Below, piece after piece: positions 31,317-38,643 of a stretch of 64,000 bases of DNA. This stretch comes from Achromobacter sp. AONIH1 (GTDB lineage Bacteria > Pseudomonadota > Gammaproteobacteria > Burkholderiales > Burkholderiaceae_B), in contig NZ_CP026124.1 in the NCBI RefSeq assembly GCF_002902905.1, positions 3,348,001-3,412,000 of the forward strand, given 5' to 3'. Below the pieces are notes generated by a model. The model was not told where the DNA came from. It searched no databases and was given only the letters and a program-made list of their open reading frames with translations. Each line of letters starts with the position of its first letter. Positions within the stretch are counted from its first letter, which is position 1. A program made the position numbers and the translations under genes.

Positions 31317-32258
31317 TTACTTGAGCTGGCCGAGCAGCAGGAACTCCATCAGCGCCTTCTGCACGTGCATGCGGTTCTCAGCCTCGTCCCAGACCACGCT
31401 TTGTGGGCCGTCGATGACGTCGCCGGTGACTTCCTCGCCCCGGTGGGCGGGCAGGCAGTGCATGAACACGGCTTGCGGATCGGCCACGGCCATCATCTCG
31501 GCGTCGACGCGCCAGTCGGCGAAGGCGGCGCGGCGCTCTTCGTTCTCGGCCTCATAGCCCATGCTGGTCCAGACGTCGGTGGTCACCAGGTGCGCGCCCT
31601 TGCAGGCCTCCATGGGATCCTTGAACTGACGCAGCACCTTGTCGGACGGATTGCCGATGCGCGCCGGTTCCAGCTCGTAGCCGGCCGGGCCGGACACGTG
31701 CAGCGTGAAGCCCAGCAGCTCGGCGGCCTGCAGCCAGGTGTAGGCCATGTTGTTGGCGTCGCCCACCCAGGCCACCGTCTTGCCGGCGATGGGGCCGCGA
31801 TGCTCGATGTAGGTGAAGATGTCGGCCAGGATCTGGCAGGGGTGGAATTCGTTGGTCAGGCCGTTGATCACGGGCACGCGCGAGTGCGAGGCGAAGCGCT
31901 CGATGCGGGTTTGCTCGAACGTGCGGATCATGACGATGTCGACCATGCGCGAGATGACGCGCGCGGTGTCCTCGATGGGCTCGGAGCGGCCCAGCTGGGA
32001 GTCGTTGGACGTCAGGTTGATGACCGAGCCGCCCATCTGGTACATGCCGGCCTCGAACGACACGCGGGTGCGCGTGCTGGCCTTTTCGAACACCATCGCC
32101 AGCGTGCGGTCGTGCAGCGGCATGTGGGGTTCGTAGCGCTTGAACTTGTCCTTGATGAGGCGCGCGCGGTCCAGCACGTACGCGATCTCGGCGGACGAGA
32201 AATCCTTGAACTGAAGAAAGTGCCGCAACGGGCCGTTTTGAGTCGTAGGTGGTGTCAT
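31317..32258 (-). CDS. argF: Ornithine carbamoyltransferase, anabolic
   Basis: The 313-residue protein has the carbamoyl-phosphate loop KASTRTRVSFE, the HPCQILAD motif and the ornithine-site MHCLPAHRGEEV. It forms citrulline from ornithine and carbamoyl phosphate. The ATG at 32258 (MTPPTTQNGPLRHFLQFKDF) lies 14 bases after the argD stop, so argD-argF form one operon. A longer upstream reading on this strand is only the argD region in another frame. Confidence 0.96.
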   Translation of the reverse strand: MTPPTTQNGPLRHFLQFKDFSSAEIAYVLDRARLIKDKFKRYEPHMPLHDRTLAMVFEKASTRTRVSFEAGMYQMGGSVINLTSNDSQLGRSEPIEDTARVISRMVDIVMIRTFEQTRIERFASHSRVPVINGLTNEFHPCQILADIFTYIEHRGPIAGKTVAWVGDANNMAYTWLQAAELLGFTLHVSGPAGYELEPARIGNPSDKVLRQFKDPMEACKGAHLVTTDVWTSMGYEAENEERRAAFADWRVDAEMMAVADPQAVFMHCLPAHRGEEVTGDVIDGPQSVVWDEAENRMHVQKALMEFLLLGQLK

Positions 32259-32272
32259 GGTGAGGTCGCAGG

Positions 32273-33496
32273 TCAAAGTGCCCGGCCGGGCTCGTGGCCC
32301 GGCAGGGGTGTTGATGATGTCTTGTCGGCCAGGAAATCCCGGATCAGCGGGACCAGGATCTCGACGATCCGGTCGGCTTCTGTCCGGTTGAGGATCAGGG
32401 GCGGCAGCATGCGGATGACGCGGTCGCGCGTGACGTTGATGAGCAGGCCCGCCTCGAGCGCGCGCAGCGCCAGCGCGCCGCAGGGCCGGGCCAGCTCGAT
32501 GCCCAACATCAGGCCGCGTCCGCGGATCTCGGTCACGCCGGGCGTGCCGGCCAGCGCGGCGGCCAGCGATTCGCGCAGGTGCGCGCCCACCGCGTGGGCA
32601 TTGTCGAGCAGGTTGTCGGATTCGATGGCGTCCAGCACCGCCAGCCCGGCCGCGCAGGCCAGCGGGCCGCCGCCGAAGGTGGTGCCGTGGCTGCCGGGCG
32701 TCAGCACGCCGGCGGCGGGGCCGGCCGCCAGCATGGCGCCGATGGGCACGCCGCCCGCCAGGCCCTTGGCCAGCGTCATCACGTCGGGCCGGATGCCGGC
32801 CCATTGGTGCGCGAACCACTTGCCGCTGCGGCCGATGCCGGACTGCACTTCGTCGATCATCAGCAGCCAGCCGCGCTCGGTACAGAGCTGGCGCAGCGCC
32901 TGCAGGTAGGCGGCGTCCGACGGCCGGATGCCGCCTTCGCCCTGCAGCGCCTCAAGCAGGACCGCCGCCACGCGCGGCTCGGCGTCGCCGGCGGCGCGCA
33001 CCGCGTCGATCTGGTTGTACGGCACCTGGATGAAGCCGGAGGGCAGGGGCTCGAAGCCCTTGCGCGCCTTGTCGCTGCCGGTGGCCGCCAGCGTCGCCAG
33101 CGTGCGCCCGTGCCAGGACGAGTCCATGGTGATGATGTGGGCGTGCTGGTTGCCGCGCTGCCAGGCGTAGTAGCGGGCCAGCTTGATGGCGGCCTCGTTG
33201 GCCTCGGAGCCGCTGTTGGCGAAGGCCGCTTCCTGCATGCCGGCCAGCGCCGTCAGGCGGGCGGCCAGCTCGGCCTGCTGCGGAATTTCGTAGATGTTGG
33301 ACGTGTGGATGACGCGCGCGGCCTGCGTGGCGATGGCCTGCACCAGCTGCGGATGCGCGTGGCCCAGGCAGGACACGCCGATGCCCGCCAGCGCGTCCAG
33401 GTACTTGCGGCCCTGCGCGTCCCATAGCCATACGCCCTGGCCGTGCGTGAACGCTACCGGCAGACGGGCGTAGATATTGGCCAGAGGCGAGGGCAT
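32273..33496 (-). CDS. argD: Acetylornithine aminotransferase
   Basis: The 407-residue class-III PLP aminotransferase has LWDAQGRKYLDALAGIGV at the N-terminus, FANSGSEANEAAIKLARYY, the DEVQSGIGRSG motif and the PLP lysine Lys244 in MTLAKGLAGGVPIGAML. It converts N-acetylglutamate semialdehyde to N-acetylornithine; it may also act on succinyldiaminopimelate. AGGAG lies upstream of ATG 33496. It precedes argF in the operon and is divergent from the DUF3579 gene. Confidence 0.94.
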   Translation of the reverse strand: MPSPLANIYARLPVAFTHGQGVWLWDAQGRKYLDALAGIGVSCLGHAHPQLVQAIATQAARVIHTSNIYEIPQQAELAARLTALAGMQEAAFANSGSEANEAAIKLARYYAWQRGNQHAHIITMDSSWHGRTLATLAATGSDKARKGFEPLPSGFIQVPYNQIDAVRAAGDAEPRVAAVLLEALQGEGGIRPSDAAYLQALRQLCTERGWLLMIDEVQSGIGRSGKWFAHQWAGIRPDVMTLAKGLAGGVPIGAMLAAGPAAGVLTPGSHGTTFGGGPLACAAGLAVLDAIESDNLLDNAHAVGAHLRESLAAALAGTPGVTEIRGRGLMLGIELARPCGALALRALEAGLLINVTRDRVIRMLPPLILNRTEADRIVEILVPLIRDFLADKTSSTPLPGHEPGRAL

Positions 33497-33763
33497 CGCG
33501 GATTCTCCTGGGGCGGACTCCCTTGGGCGGACAGGGCCGGCTTCGCGCCGCTGCCGCGGTGTCGCCGCAGCCTGCCTGTCTGGTTCGCCGGCCTGACGGG
33601 CGGAGCCGGGCCGGCCACCTGCTGGACAGCTCCGTTCTACGGGGCGTGCAGCCGTTTTAGGGAGGGCAAAGGATCAATCATATACAATTCGCGGCGCAGG
33701 ACGCATGTTTGATCACGCCGAAGATCCGGCTTTCGTGAAGGGCGTCCTGTAGATGAAGAACTC
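33497..33763. promoter_or_regulatory. Divergent region between argD and the DUF3579 gene
   Basis: About 270 bases with no gene. The right part (33670-33695) has a TATACAAT hexamer-like -10 that would serve the DUF3579 gene. No clear ARG box is seen by eye. Confidence 0.4.
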
Positions 33764-34054
33764 ATGGCAACTCGCGTCAGACAATTCGTAATCCACGGCG
33801 TCACCGAAAGCGGCAGCCGTTTCCGCCCCAGCGACTGGGCCGAGCGGCTGGCCGGCGTCATGGCCCAGTTCCGCCCGCCCGGCTGTGCTGGCAATCACCT
33901 CACCTATTCGCCCTATGTGCTGCCGGTCGTGATCGACGGCGTGCGCGGCATCGTGGTCGACCAGCGCCTGCGCGACCTGGAGCCGCTGGCCTATAAGTTC
34001 GTGGTCGACTTCGCCCACGACAACCATCTCAAGACCGAAGAGCGCGAGGTCTGA
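33764..34054 (+). CDS. DUF3579 family protein
   Basis: The 96-residue protein (MATRVRQFVIHGVTESG, FRPSDWAERLAGVMAQF, LAYKFVVDFAHDNHLKTEE) belongs to a small betaproteobacterial family that is usually found beside argD, argF or argG, as here. Its function is unknown; the persistent linkage suggests a part in arginine metabolism or its control (inference). The terminator that should end its transcript is split by the IS element that begins 81 bases downstream. Confidence 0.85.
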   Translation: MATRVRQFVIHGVTESGSRFRPSDWAERLAGVMAQFRPPGCAGNHLTYSPYVLPVVIDGVRGIVVDQRLRDLEPLAYKFVVDFAHDNHLKTEEREV

Positions 34055-34121
34055 CCCCGATTGGGGCGGGCTCCCGGGAGGCGGCTTCAGGCTCGCGCGC
34101 CCCGGGTCGCGCACAACCGCG

Positions 34122-34132
34122 AAAAAGCGCCC
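34122..34132 (+). terminator. Left half of an intrinsic terminator split by the IS element
   Basis: AAAAAGCGCCC here and GGGCGCTTTTTT at 35581-35592 are the two arms of one hairpin; joined, they would give a 6-bp G/C stem plus A/T extension with the loop ATTC. The IS element occupies the loop. The hairpin ended the DUF3579 gene (forward) and possibly the TRAP operon (reverse). Confidence 0.75.
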
Positions 34133-34142
34133 ATTGAACTGA

Positions 34143-34182
34143 CCCCCGAAAGTTGGACGAACTCCAACCTTCGGGGGTTTTT
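34143..34182 (+). terminator. Hairpin at the IS left end that can block readthrough
   Basis: CCCCCGAAAGTTGG (34143-34156) pairs with CCAACCTTCGGGGG (34164-34177) with one mismatch and a 7-base loop, then five T; the tnpA ATG is at 34185. Transcription entering from outside would meet a terminator, and the G5 that could act as ribosome site lies in the 3' arm and would be hidden. Confidence 0.75.
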
Positions 34183-34184
34183 AC

Positions 34185-34715
34185 ATGACGAAATACGAAG
34201 CGGGTTTCAAGCTCAAGATCGTCAAGCAGTATCTGTCAGGGCCGCTGGGTTTGAAGGCGTTGGCGGCTGAGCATGGTGTGGGCCATGGGACGGTCAGGAG
34301 CTGGGTGAATAGTTACCGGGCGCACGGTCTGCCAGGGTTGCGCCGCAAGAGCGCGAGTTATGACGAGGCGTTCAAGCTGAAGGTACTCAAGCGGATGTGG
34401 CGCGAGCAGTGGTCACAGACGCAGACGGCGGCGGCATTCGACATACGCTGCGCGGCGCATATTGGTAAGTGGGCACGCCAGTATCATGCTGGAGGTATCG
34501 ACGCGCTGCGTCGCCTTCGTACAGGCCGTCCCAAGACCATGAGCAACAAGCCACCCCAGCCCCAAGCTCCAGCCGCCGACCTGGACGATAAGCAGATCAT
34601 TGCCCGGCAGAATCAGGAGTTGATTGAACTGCGCGCCGAGGTCGCGTACTTAAAAAAACTCGATGCCTTGATCCAGGAAAAGCGTGCGGCTGCGCGCAAA
34701 AAGCGCAAGCCGTGA
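34185..34715 (+). CDS. IS3-family transposase OrfA (DNA-binding part)
   Basis: The 176-residue protein has two helix-turn-helix units (about 15-45: GLKALAAEHGVGHGTVRSWV; about 65-110: QTQTAAAFDIRCAAHIGKW) typical of IS150-type OrfA, followed by a leucine-zipper-like coil (about 140-165, LIELRAEVAYLKKLDALIQEK). It recognises the element ends. An A7 run at 34652-34658 allows a -1 shift into tnpB, giving the OrfAB transposase. The stop overlaps the OrfB start. Confidence 0.93.
   Translation: MTKYEAGFKLKIVKQYLSGPLGLKALAAEHGVGHGTVRSWVNSYRAHGLPGLRRKSASYDEAFKLKVLKRMWREQWSQTQTAAAFDIRCAAHIGKWARQYHAGGIDALRRLRTGRPKTMSNKPPQPQAPAADLDDKQIIARQNQELIELRAEVAYLKKLDALIQEKRAAARKKRKP
34652..34658 (+). promoter_or_regulatory. 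A7 slip site for programmed -1 frameshift
   Basis: The seven A residues read A AAA AAA in the OrfA frame. A -1 slip enters the OrfB frame, which has no stop between this site and the OrfB GTG at 34712, so a fused OrfAB can form. This is the standard control of IS3 transposase. Confidence 0.75.
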
Positions 34716-35548
34716 CTGGGTTGAGGCCACAGTACCCGTTGGCGGCCTTGCTCAAGGCGTCGGGCTTGGCGCGCAGCACGTATTACTACCAGGCCAGGCA
34801 GGCCCAGGCCGCTGACAAGCATGCCGAACTCAAAGGCAGAATCGGGGCTGTCTACGCGCATCACAAGGGGCGCTATGGCTACCGGCGCATCACCGCGACC
34901 TTGCGCCAGGCAGGCCAGTGCGTGAATCACAAGACGGTGCAGAAGCTGATGCAGGTGCTCGGGCTGAAATCCTTGGTACGCCCGAAGAAATATCGCTCGT
35001 ATCGAGGCGGCCCTGCCCTAATGGCACCGAATCTGTTGGCGCGCCAGTTCGTGGCCGACAGGCCGAACCAGAAATGGGTAACCGATGTGACCGAGTTCAA
35101 CGTTCGCGGCCAAAAACTCTATCTGTCACCGGTGATGGATCTGTACAACGGTGAGATCCTGGCCTACGAAACCAGTCGTCGACCGATGTTCAAGCTCGTG
35201 GGGGCTATGCTCAAGAAAGCGCTCGCTCGGCTCAGCCCCACCGACAGACCCGTCTTGCACTCCGATCAGGGCTGGCAGTATCAGCAGTTCAACTACCGTC
35301 AGATGCTGGAGGCCCGATCGATAACGCAGAGCATGTCACGCAAGGGAAACTGCCTGGACAACGCGGCCATGGAAAGTTTCTTCGGCACCCTCAAGGCGGA
35401 GTTCTTCCATTTGAATCGCTTCGACAATATCGACCAATTGGAAGCCGGTATCCGGCGATACATCAGGTACTACAACCACGACCGCATCAAGCTCAAGCTA
35501 AAAGGCCTGAGCCCGGTGCAATACCGAACTCAGGCCTTCGGGCTTTAG
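34712..35548 (+). CDS. IS3-family transposase OrfB (catalytic part)
   Basis: The 278-residue protein has the HTH_21 segment (YYYQARQ, GRYGYRRITATLRQAG) and the rve integrase core with the DDE triad Asp125 (WVTDVTEF), Asp185 (VLHSDQGWQYQ) and Glu221 (AAMESFFGTLKAE); spacing Asp-35-Glu fits IS3. The end FDNIDQLEAGIRRYIRYYNHDRI is typical. The GTG at 34712 overlaps the OrfA stop. No frameshift or stop damages it, so the element may be active. Confidence 0.95.
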   Translation: MTGLRPQYPLAALLKASGLARSTYYYQARQAQAADKHAELKGRIGAVYAHHKGRYGYRRITATLRQAGQCVNHKTVQKLMQVLGLKSLVRPKKYRSYRGGPALMAPNLLARQFVADRPNQKWVTDVTEFNVRGQKLYLSPVMDLYNGEILAYETSRRPMFKLVGAMLKKALARLSPTDRPVLHSDQGWQYQQFNYRQMLEARSITQSMSRKGNCLDNAAMESFFGTLKAEFFHLNRFDNIDQLEAGIRRYIRYYNHDRIKLKLKGLSPVQYRTQAFGL

Positions 35549-35580
35549 CTGACCGTCCAACTTCTGGGGGTCAGTTCATC

Positions 35581-35592
35581 GGGCGCTTTTTT
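35581..35592 (-). terminator. Right half of the split intrinsic terminator
   Basis: GGGCGCTTTTTT complements the left half at 34122-34132. On the reverse strand it lies 37 bases past the end of dctM and could have ended that operon. Confidence 0.7.
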
Positions 35593-35629
35593 CGTTGACG
35601 CTGGCGCCGCCCGCCTGGGCGGCTCCGCG

Positions 35630-36907
35630 CTACTTGCCGTAGACCACGTCGCGCAGCCCCAGCGACAGCCCCGGCCAGTAGGTGATGACCATCAGGCAGA
35701 CGATCACCACGCCCACGAACGGGATCAGCGGCTTGATCAGCCGTTCCAGCGGCAGCTTGGCCACCGCGCAGGCGGCGAACAGGTTCACGCCGAAGGGCGG
35801 GGTGATCATGCCCAGCGCCAGGTTGACGACCATGATGATGCCGAAGTGCACCGGTTCCACGCCGAATTTCAGCGCCACCGGCAGCAGCAGCGGGGCCAGC
35901 ACCACGATGGACGCGGACGTCTCGATGAACATGCCGATGACGAACAGCGCCGCGTTCACGCCCATCAGGAACGTGAATTTGGTGTCGAACACCTGCGCCA
36001 GCCAGACGCCCAGCGCGTCGGGGATGCCGGCGCGGTTGAGCAGGAAGCTGAAGACGCCGGCGTTGGCGATCACGAACATGATCACCGCGGTCGACATGAC
36101 GGATTTGTGCAGGGTTTCGGACAGCTGGCCGAAGCTGAGCTTGCGGTAGATGAATTTGCCCACCACCACCGCGTACATCACCGCGACCACGGAGGCCTCG
36201 GTCGGCGTGAACACGCCGCCGTAGATGCCGCCCAGGATGATGACCGGCATCATCAGCGCCAGCCAGGCGCGCTTGAAGGCCGGCCATAGCGGCAGGCGGC
36301 CTTCGCCGTCGCGCGTGCCCAGGCCATTGCGCCTGGCGTAGAGCCAGACGTAGAGCATCAGCGCCAGGCCGATCAGGATGCCGGGCATCACGCCGGCGAT
36401 GAACAGCTCGCCGGTGGAGGTGTCGGTGGATACGGCGAACAGGATCATCGGGATGGACGGCGGGATGATCACCCCCAGCTCGGCCGCGCTGGCCTGCAGC
36501 GAGGCGGCGAAGGGCGCCGGGTAGCCGTGCCGGATCATGGCCGGGATCAGGATGGCGCCGACCGCGAAGGTGGTGGCCACGCTGGAGCCGGCCACGGCCG
36601 CGAAGATCATGCAGGTCAGCACGCAGGTGCAGGCCAGGCCGCCCTGGATGCCGCCCACCAGGCTCTTGGCGAACTCGACCATGCGTTCGGAAATGCCGCC
36701 GGCTTCCATCAGGTTGCCGGCCAGGATGAAGAAGGGAATCGCCACCAGCGGGTACTTGTCCAGCGCGGCGTATAGCTGCTGGGCCACCACCAGCCAGGGC
36801 AGGTTGGCGGCGCCGACCCCCGCCAGGCTGGCCAGTCCGATCGACACGGCGACCGGCACGGACAGCCCGAAGAAAATCAGCATCGAGACAATCATCAATT
36901 GGGACAT
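35630..36907 (-). CDS. TRAP transporter large permease (DctM)
   Basis: The 425-residue protein has about 12 spans and the DctM signatures: FFILAGNLMEAGGISERMVEFA, AVAGSSVATTFAVGAILIPAM, SAAELGVIIPPSIPMILFAV and GIIMVVNLALGMITPPFGVNLF. It forms the sodium-driven channel of a tripartite carboxylate transporter together with the DctQ subunit upstream. I choose ATG 36907 (MSQLMIVSMLIFFGLSVPVAV), 32 bases after the DctQ stop. The substrate is not predictable from this subunit. Confidence 0.95.
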   Translation of the reverse strand: MSQLMIVSMLIFFGLSVPVAVSIGLASLAGVGAANLPWLVVAQQLYAALDKYPLVAIPFFILAGNLMEAGGISERMVEFAKSLVGGIQGGLACTCVLTCMIFAAVAGSSVATTFAVGAILIPAMIRHGYPAPFAASLQASAAELGVIIPPSIPMILFAVSTDTSTGELFIAGVMPGILIGLALMLYVWLYARRNGLGTRDGEGRLPLWPAFKRAWLALMMPVIILGGIYGGVFTPTEASVVAVMYAVVVGKFIYRKLSFGQLSETLHKSVMSTAVIMFVIANAGVFSFLLNRAGIPDALGVWLAQVFDTKFTFLMGVNAALFVIGMFIETSASIVVLAPLLLPVALKFGVEPVHFGIIMVVNLALGMITPPFGVNLFAACAVAKLPLERLIKPLIPFVGVVIVCLMVITYWPGLSLGLRDVVYGK

Positions 36908-36939
36908 GGCGTGATCTGCTTGGATTCGTTGCGAACGGG

Positions 36940-37440
36940 TCAGCCCTGCGCGTCGTTGCGCAAGGGGGCCTCGGCTTCTTCGCCGGCGCACCAGCGGGCC
37001 AGCACGGCGATGGCGGCCAGCGTGGCGCCGACCGGGATGGCCAGGTAGATCCAGGAGATCGAGATGTCCAGGCTGGGCACGTTCTGGAAACGCACGCGCC
37101 AGGTCATCTGGCCGCCGATCCAGGCCACGAAGCCCAGGAAGCCGGCGCAGATCAGGCCGATCAACGCCTCCAGCGCCCGGCGGCGCGCGCCGCCCAGCAG
37201 GTTGCGCAGCAGTTCGACGCTGATCATGGCGCCGTGGCGGAAGGCCAGGGCCACGCCCAGCAGCACGGTCCAGATGAGCAGGGCGCGGGTCAGGACCTCG
37301 CTCCAGTCGGCCGGCGCATGCAGCACGAAACGGGCGATGACCTGGTAGAAGGCGGCGGCCGCGGCGGCCACCAGCAAGAGTTGGGCGATGACCGAAACCA
37401 GCTTGAAGAGCAGGCGGTCGAAGGCGCAGAGCAAACGCAT
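36940..37440 (-). CDS. TRAP transporter small permease (DctQ)
   Basis: The 166-residue protein has four membrane spans (about 13-35, 50-68, 88-110, 128-150) and the DctQ pattern ADWSEVLTRALLIWTVLLGVALAFRHGAM-like and LDISISWIYLAIPVGATLAA. It is the second gene of the dctP-dctQ-dctM set. Confidence 0.93.
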   Translation of the reverse strand: MRLLCAFDRLLFKLVSVIAQLLLVAAAAAAFYQVIARFVLHAPADWSEVLTRALLIWTVLLGVALAFRHGAMISVELLRNLLGGARRRALEALIGLICAGFLGFVAWIGGQMTWRVRFQNVPSLDISISWIYLAIPVGATLAAIAVLARWCAGEEAEAPLRNDAQG

Positions 37441-37565
37441 GATGAATGGAGTCCCGCTAGCGATGGGCGCGAACCAGGCAGGGCAGGCCGGCGGACGGCG
37501 CGGGCGGGACGGGCGGGCGTTGCCCGCCGGCCCGTCCCGCGCCTGTCCGCGCCGGCGCGCCGTGC

Positions 37566-38540
37566 TTACTTGGTGTCGCGGATGGCGTCGATCAGCTTCT
37601 TGTCGTACTTCTTGTAGTACTCGGGGTAGGCCGGCTCGACGGCGGCGGCGAAGGCGGCGCGGTCCACTTCGGTGACCTGCATGCCTTCCTTCTTCAGCTG
37701 CTCCACGCCGGTCTTCTCGATGTTGTCGACGTAGGCGCGCATGGCCTGGGCCGATTCCTTGCCGGCCTTGTCGAAGTTGGCTTTGTCGGCGGCCGACAGA
37801 CCTTCATAGACGTTGGCGGACATCAGCACCAGCGCCGGGCCGTAGACGTGGCCGGTCAGCGCCAGGTGCTTCTGCATCTGCGACAGCTTGGCCGAGGTGA
37901 TGACCGACAGCGGGTTTTCCTGGCCGTCGATGGTGCCCTGCTGCAGGGCGGTGGCCACTTCGGGCCAGGCCATCGGGGTCGGCAGGATGCCGATCTGGCG
38001 GAAGGCCGCGATGTGGATGGGGTTTTCCGTGGTGCGGATCTTCAGGCCCTTGGCGTCGGCCGGCGTCTTGACCGGGCGCACGTTGTTGGTCAGGTGGCGG
38101 AAGCCCTGTTCGCCCCAGGCCAGGGCGATGATGCCGCGGCTGGGGAACTTGGCCAGCATGTCCTGGCCGATCTTGCTGTCCAGCACCGTGCGGGCGTGCG
38201 GCAGGTCGCGCAGCAGGAAGGGGATATCGAAAACCCCGGTTTCGGGAACAAAATTGAGGGTGGCCCCTGTCGAAACGATCGCCAGGTCGATGGTGCCGAT
38301 CTGCAGCCCCTCGATGACCTCGCGCTCGCCGCCCAGCGCGCTGTTGGCGAACTGCTGCACCTTGTACTTGCCGCCCGTCGAGGCTTCGATGGACTTGGCC
38401 ATGGCGTCCGCGCCGGCGCCGTAGTGCGACGAGGTCGACAGGGCGTAGGCCATCTTCAGGGTGTTCTGCGCCGCGGCGGGCAGGGAAGCGACCGCCCCGC
38501 AGGCGGCCAGGATCGTGGCTGCAAGCCAGGATTTGCGCAT
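37566..38540 (-). CDS. TRAP transporter solute-binding protein (DctP)
   Basis: The 324-residue periplasmic protein has a signal peptide (MRKSWLAATILAACGAVA...AAA) and the DctP fold: LKMAYALSTSSHYGAGADAMA, VQQFANSALGGEREVIEGLQIG, the conserved Arg in KGLKIRTTENPIHIAAF, and PTPMAWPEVATALQQGTIDGQENP. The ATG at 38540 follows a GAGAAG-like site. Carboxylate ligands are usual. It leads the operon and is divergent from the FtsX-like permease. Confidence 0.95.
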   Translation of the reverse strand: MRKSWLAATILAACGAVASLPAAAQNTLKMAYALSTSSHYGAGADAMAKSIEASTGGKYKVQQFANSALGGEREVIEGLQIGTIDLAIVSTGATLNFVPETGVFDIPFLLRDLPHARTVLDSKIGQDMLAKFPSRGIIALAWGEQGFRHLTNNVRPVKTPADAKGLKIRTTENPIHIAAFRQIGILPTPMAWPEVATALQQGTIDGQENPLSVITSAKLSQMQKHLALTGHVYGPALVLMSANVYEGLSAADKANFDKAGKESAQAMRAYVDNIEKTGVEQLKKEGMQVTEVDRAAFAAAVEPAYPEYYKKYDKKLIDAIRDTK

Positions 38541-38643
38541 TGTCTTCTCCAGTATTCGATATGTTCTTGTCGCGGCGTTGCGCCGCAGTAGCGCATGATA
38601 GCGGGATTCGGCCCCCATTCCGGCCGTTGGGTAAGATTGCACG

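Larger units (their letters stand above)
34135..35578 (+). mobile_element. IS3-family insertion sequence, IS150-type, apparently complete
   Basis: The 1444-bp element is bounded by imperfect inverted repeats: TGAACTGACCCCCGAAAGTTGG at the left and, read inward from the right, TGAACTGACCCCCAGAAGTTGG (two mismatches). It carries two frames, tnpA (34185-34715) and tnpB (34712-35548), with an A7 slip site and an intact DD(35)E triad. Composition is less G+C-rich than the surroundings. No direct target duplication is visible: the flanking bases are CAT at the left and TCG at the right. It lies in the loop of a terminator hairpin. Confidence 0.93.
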
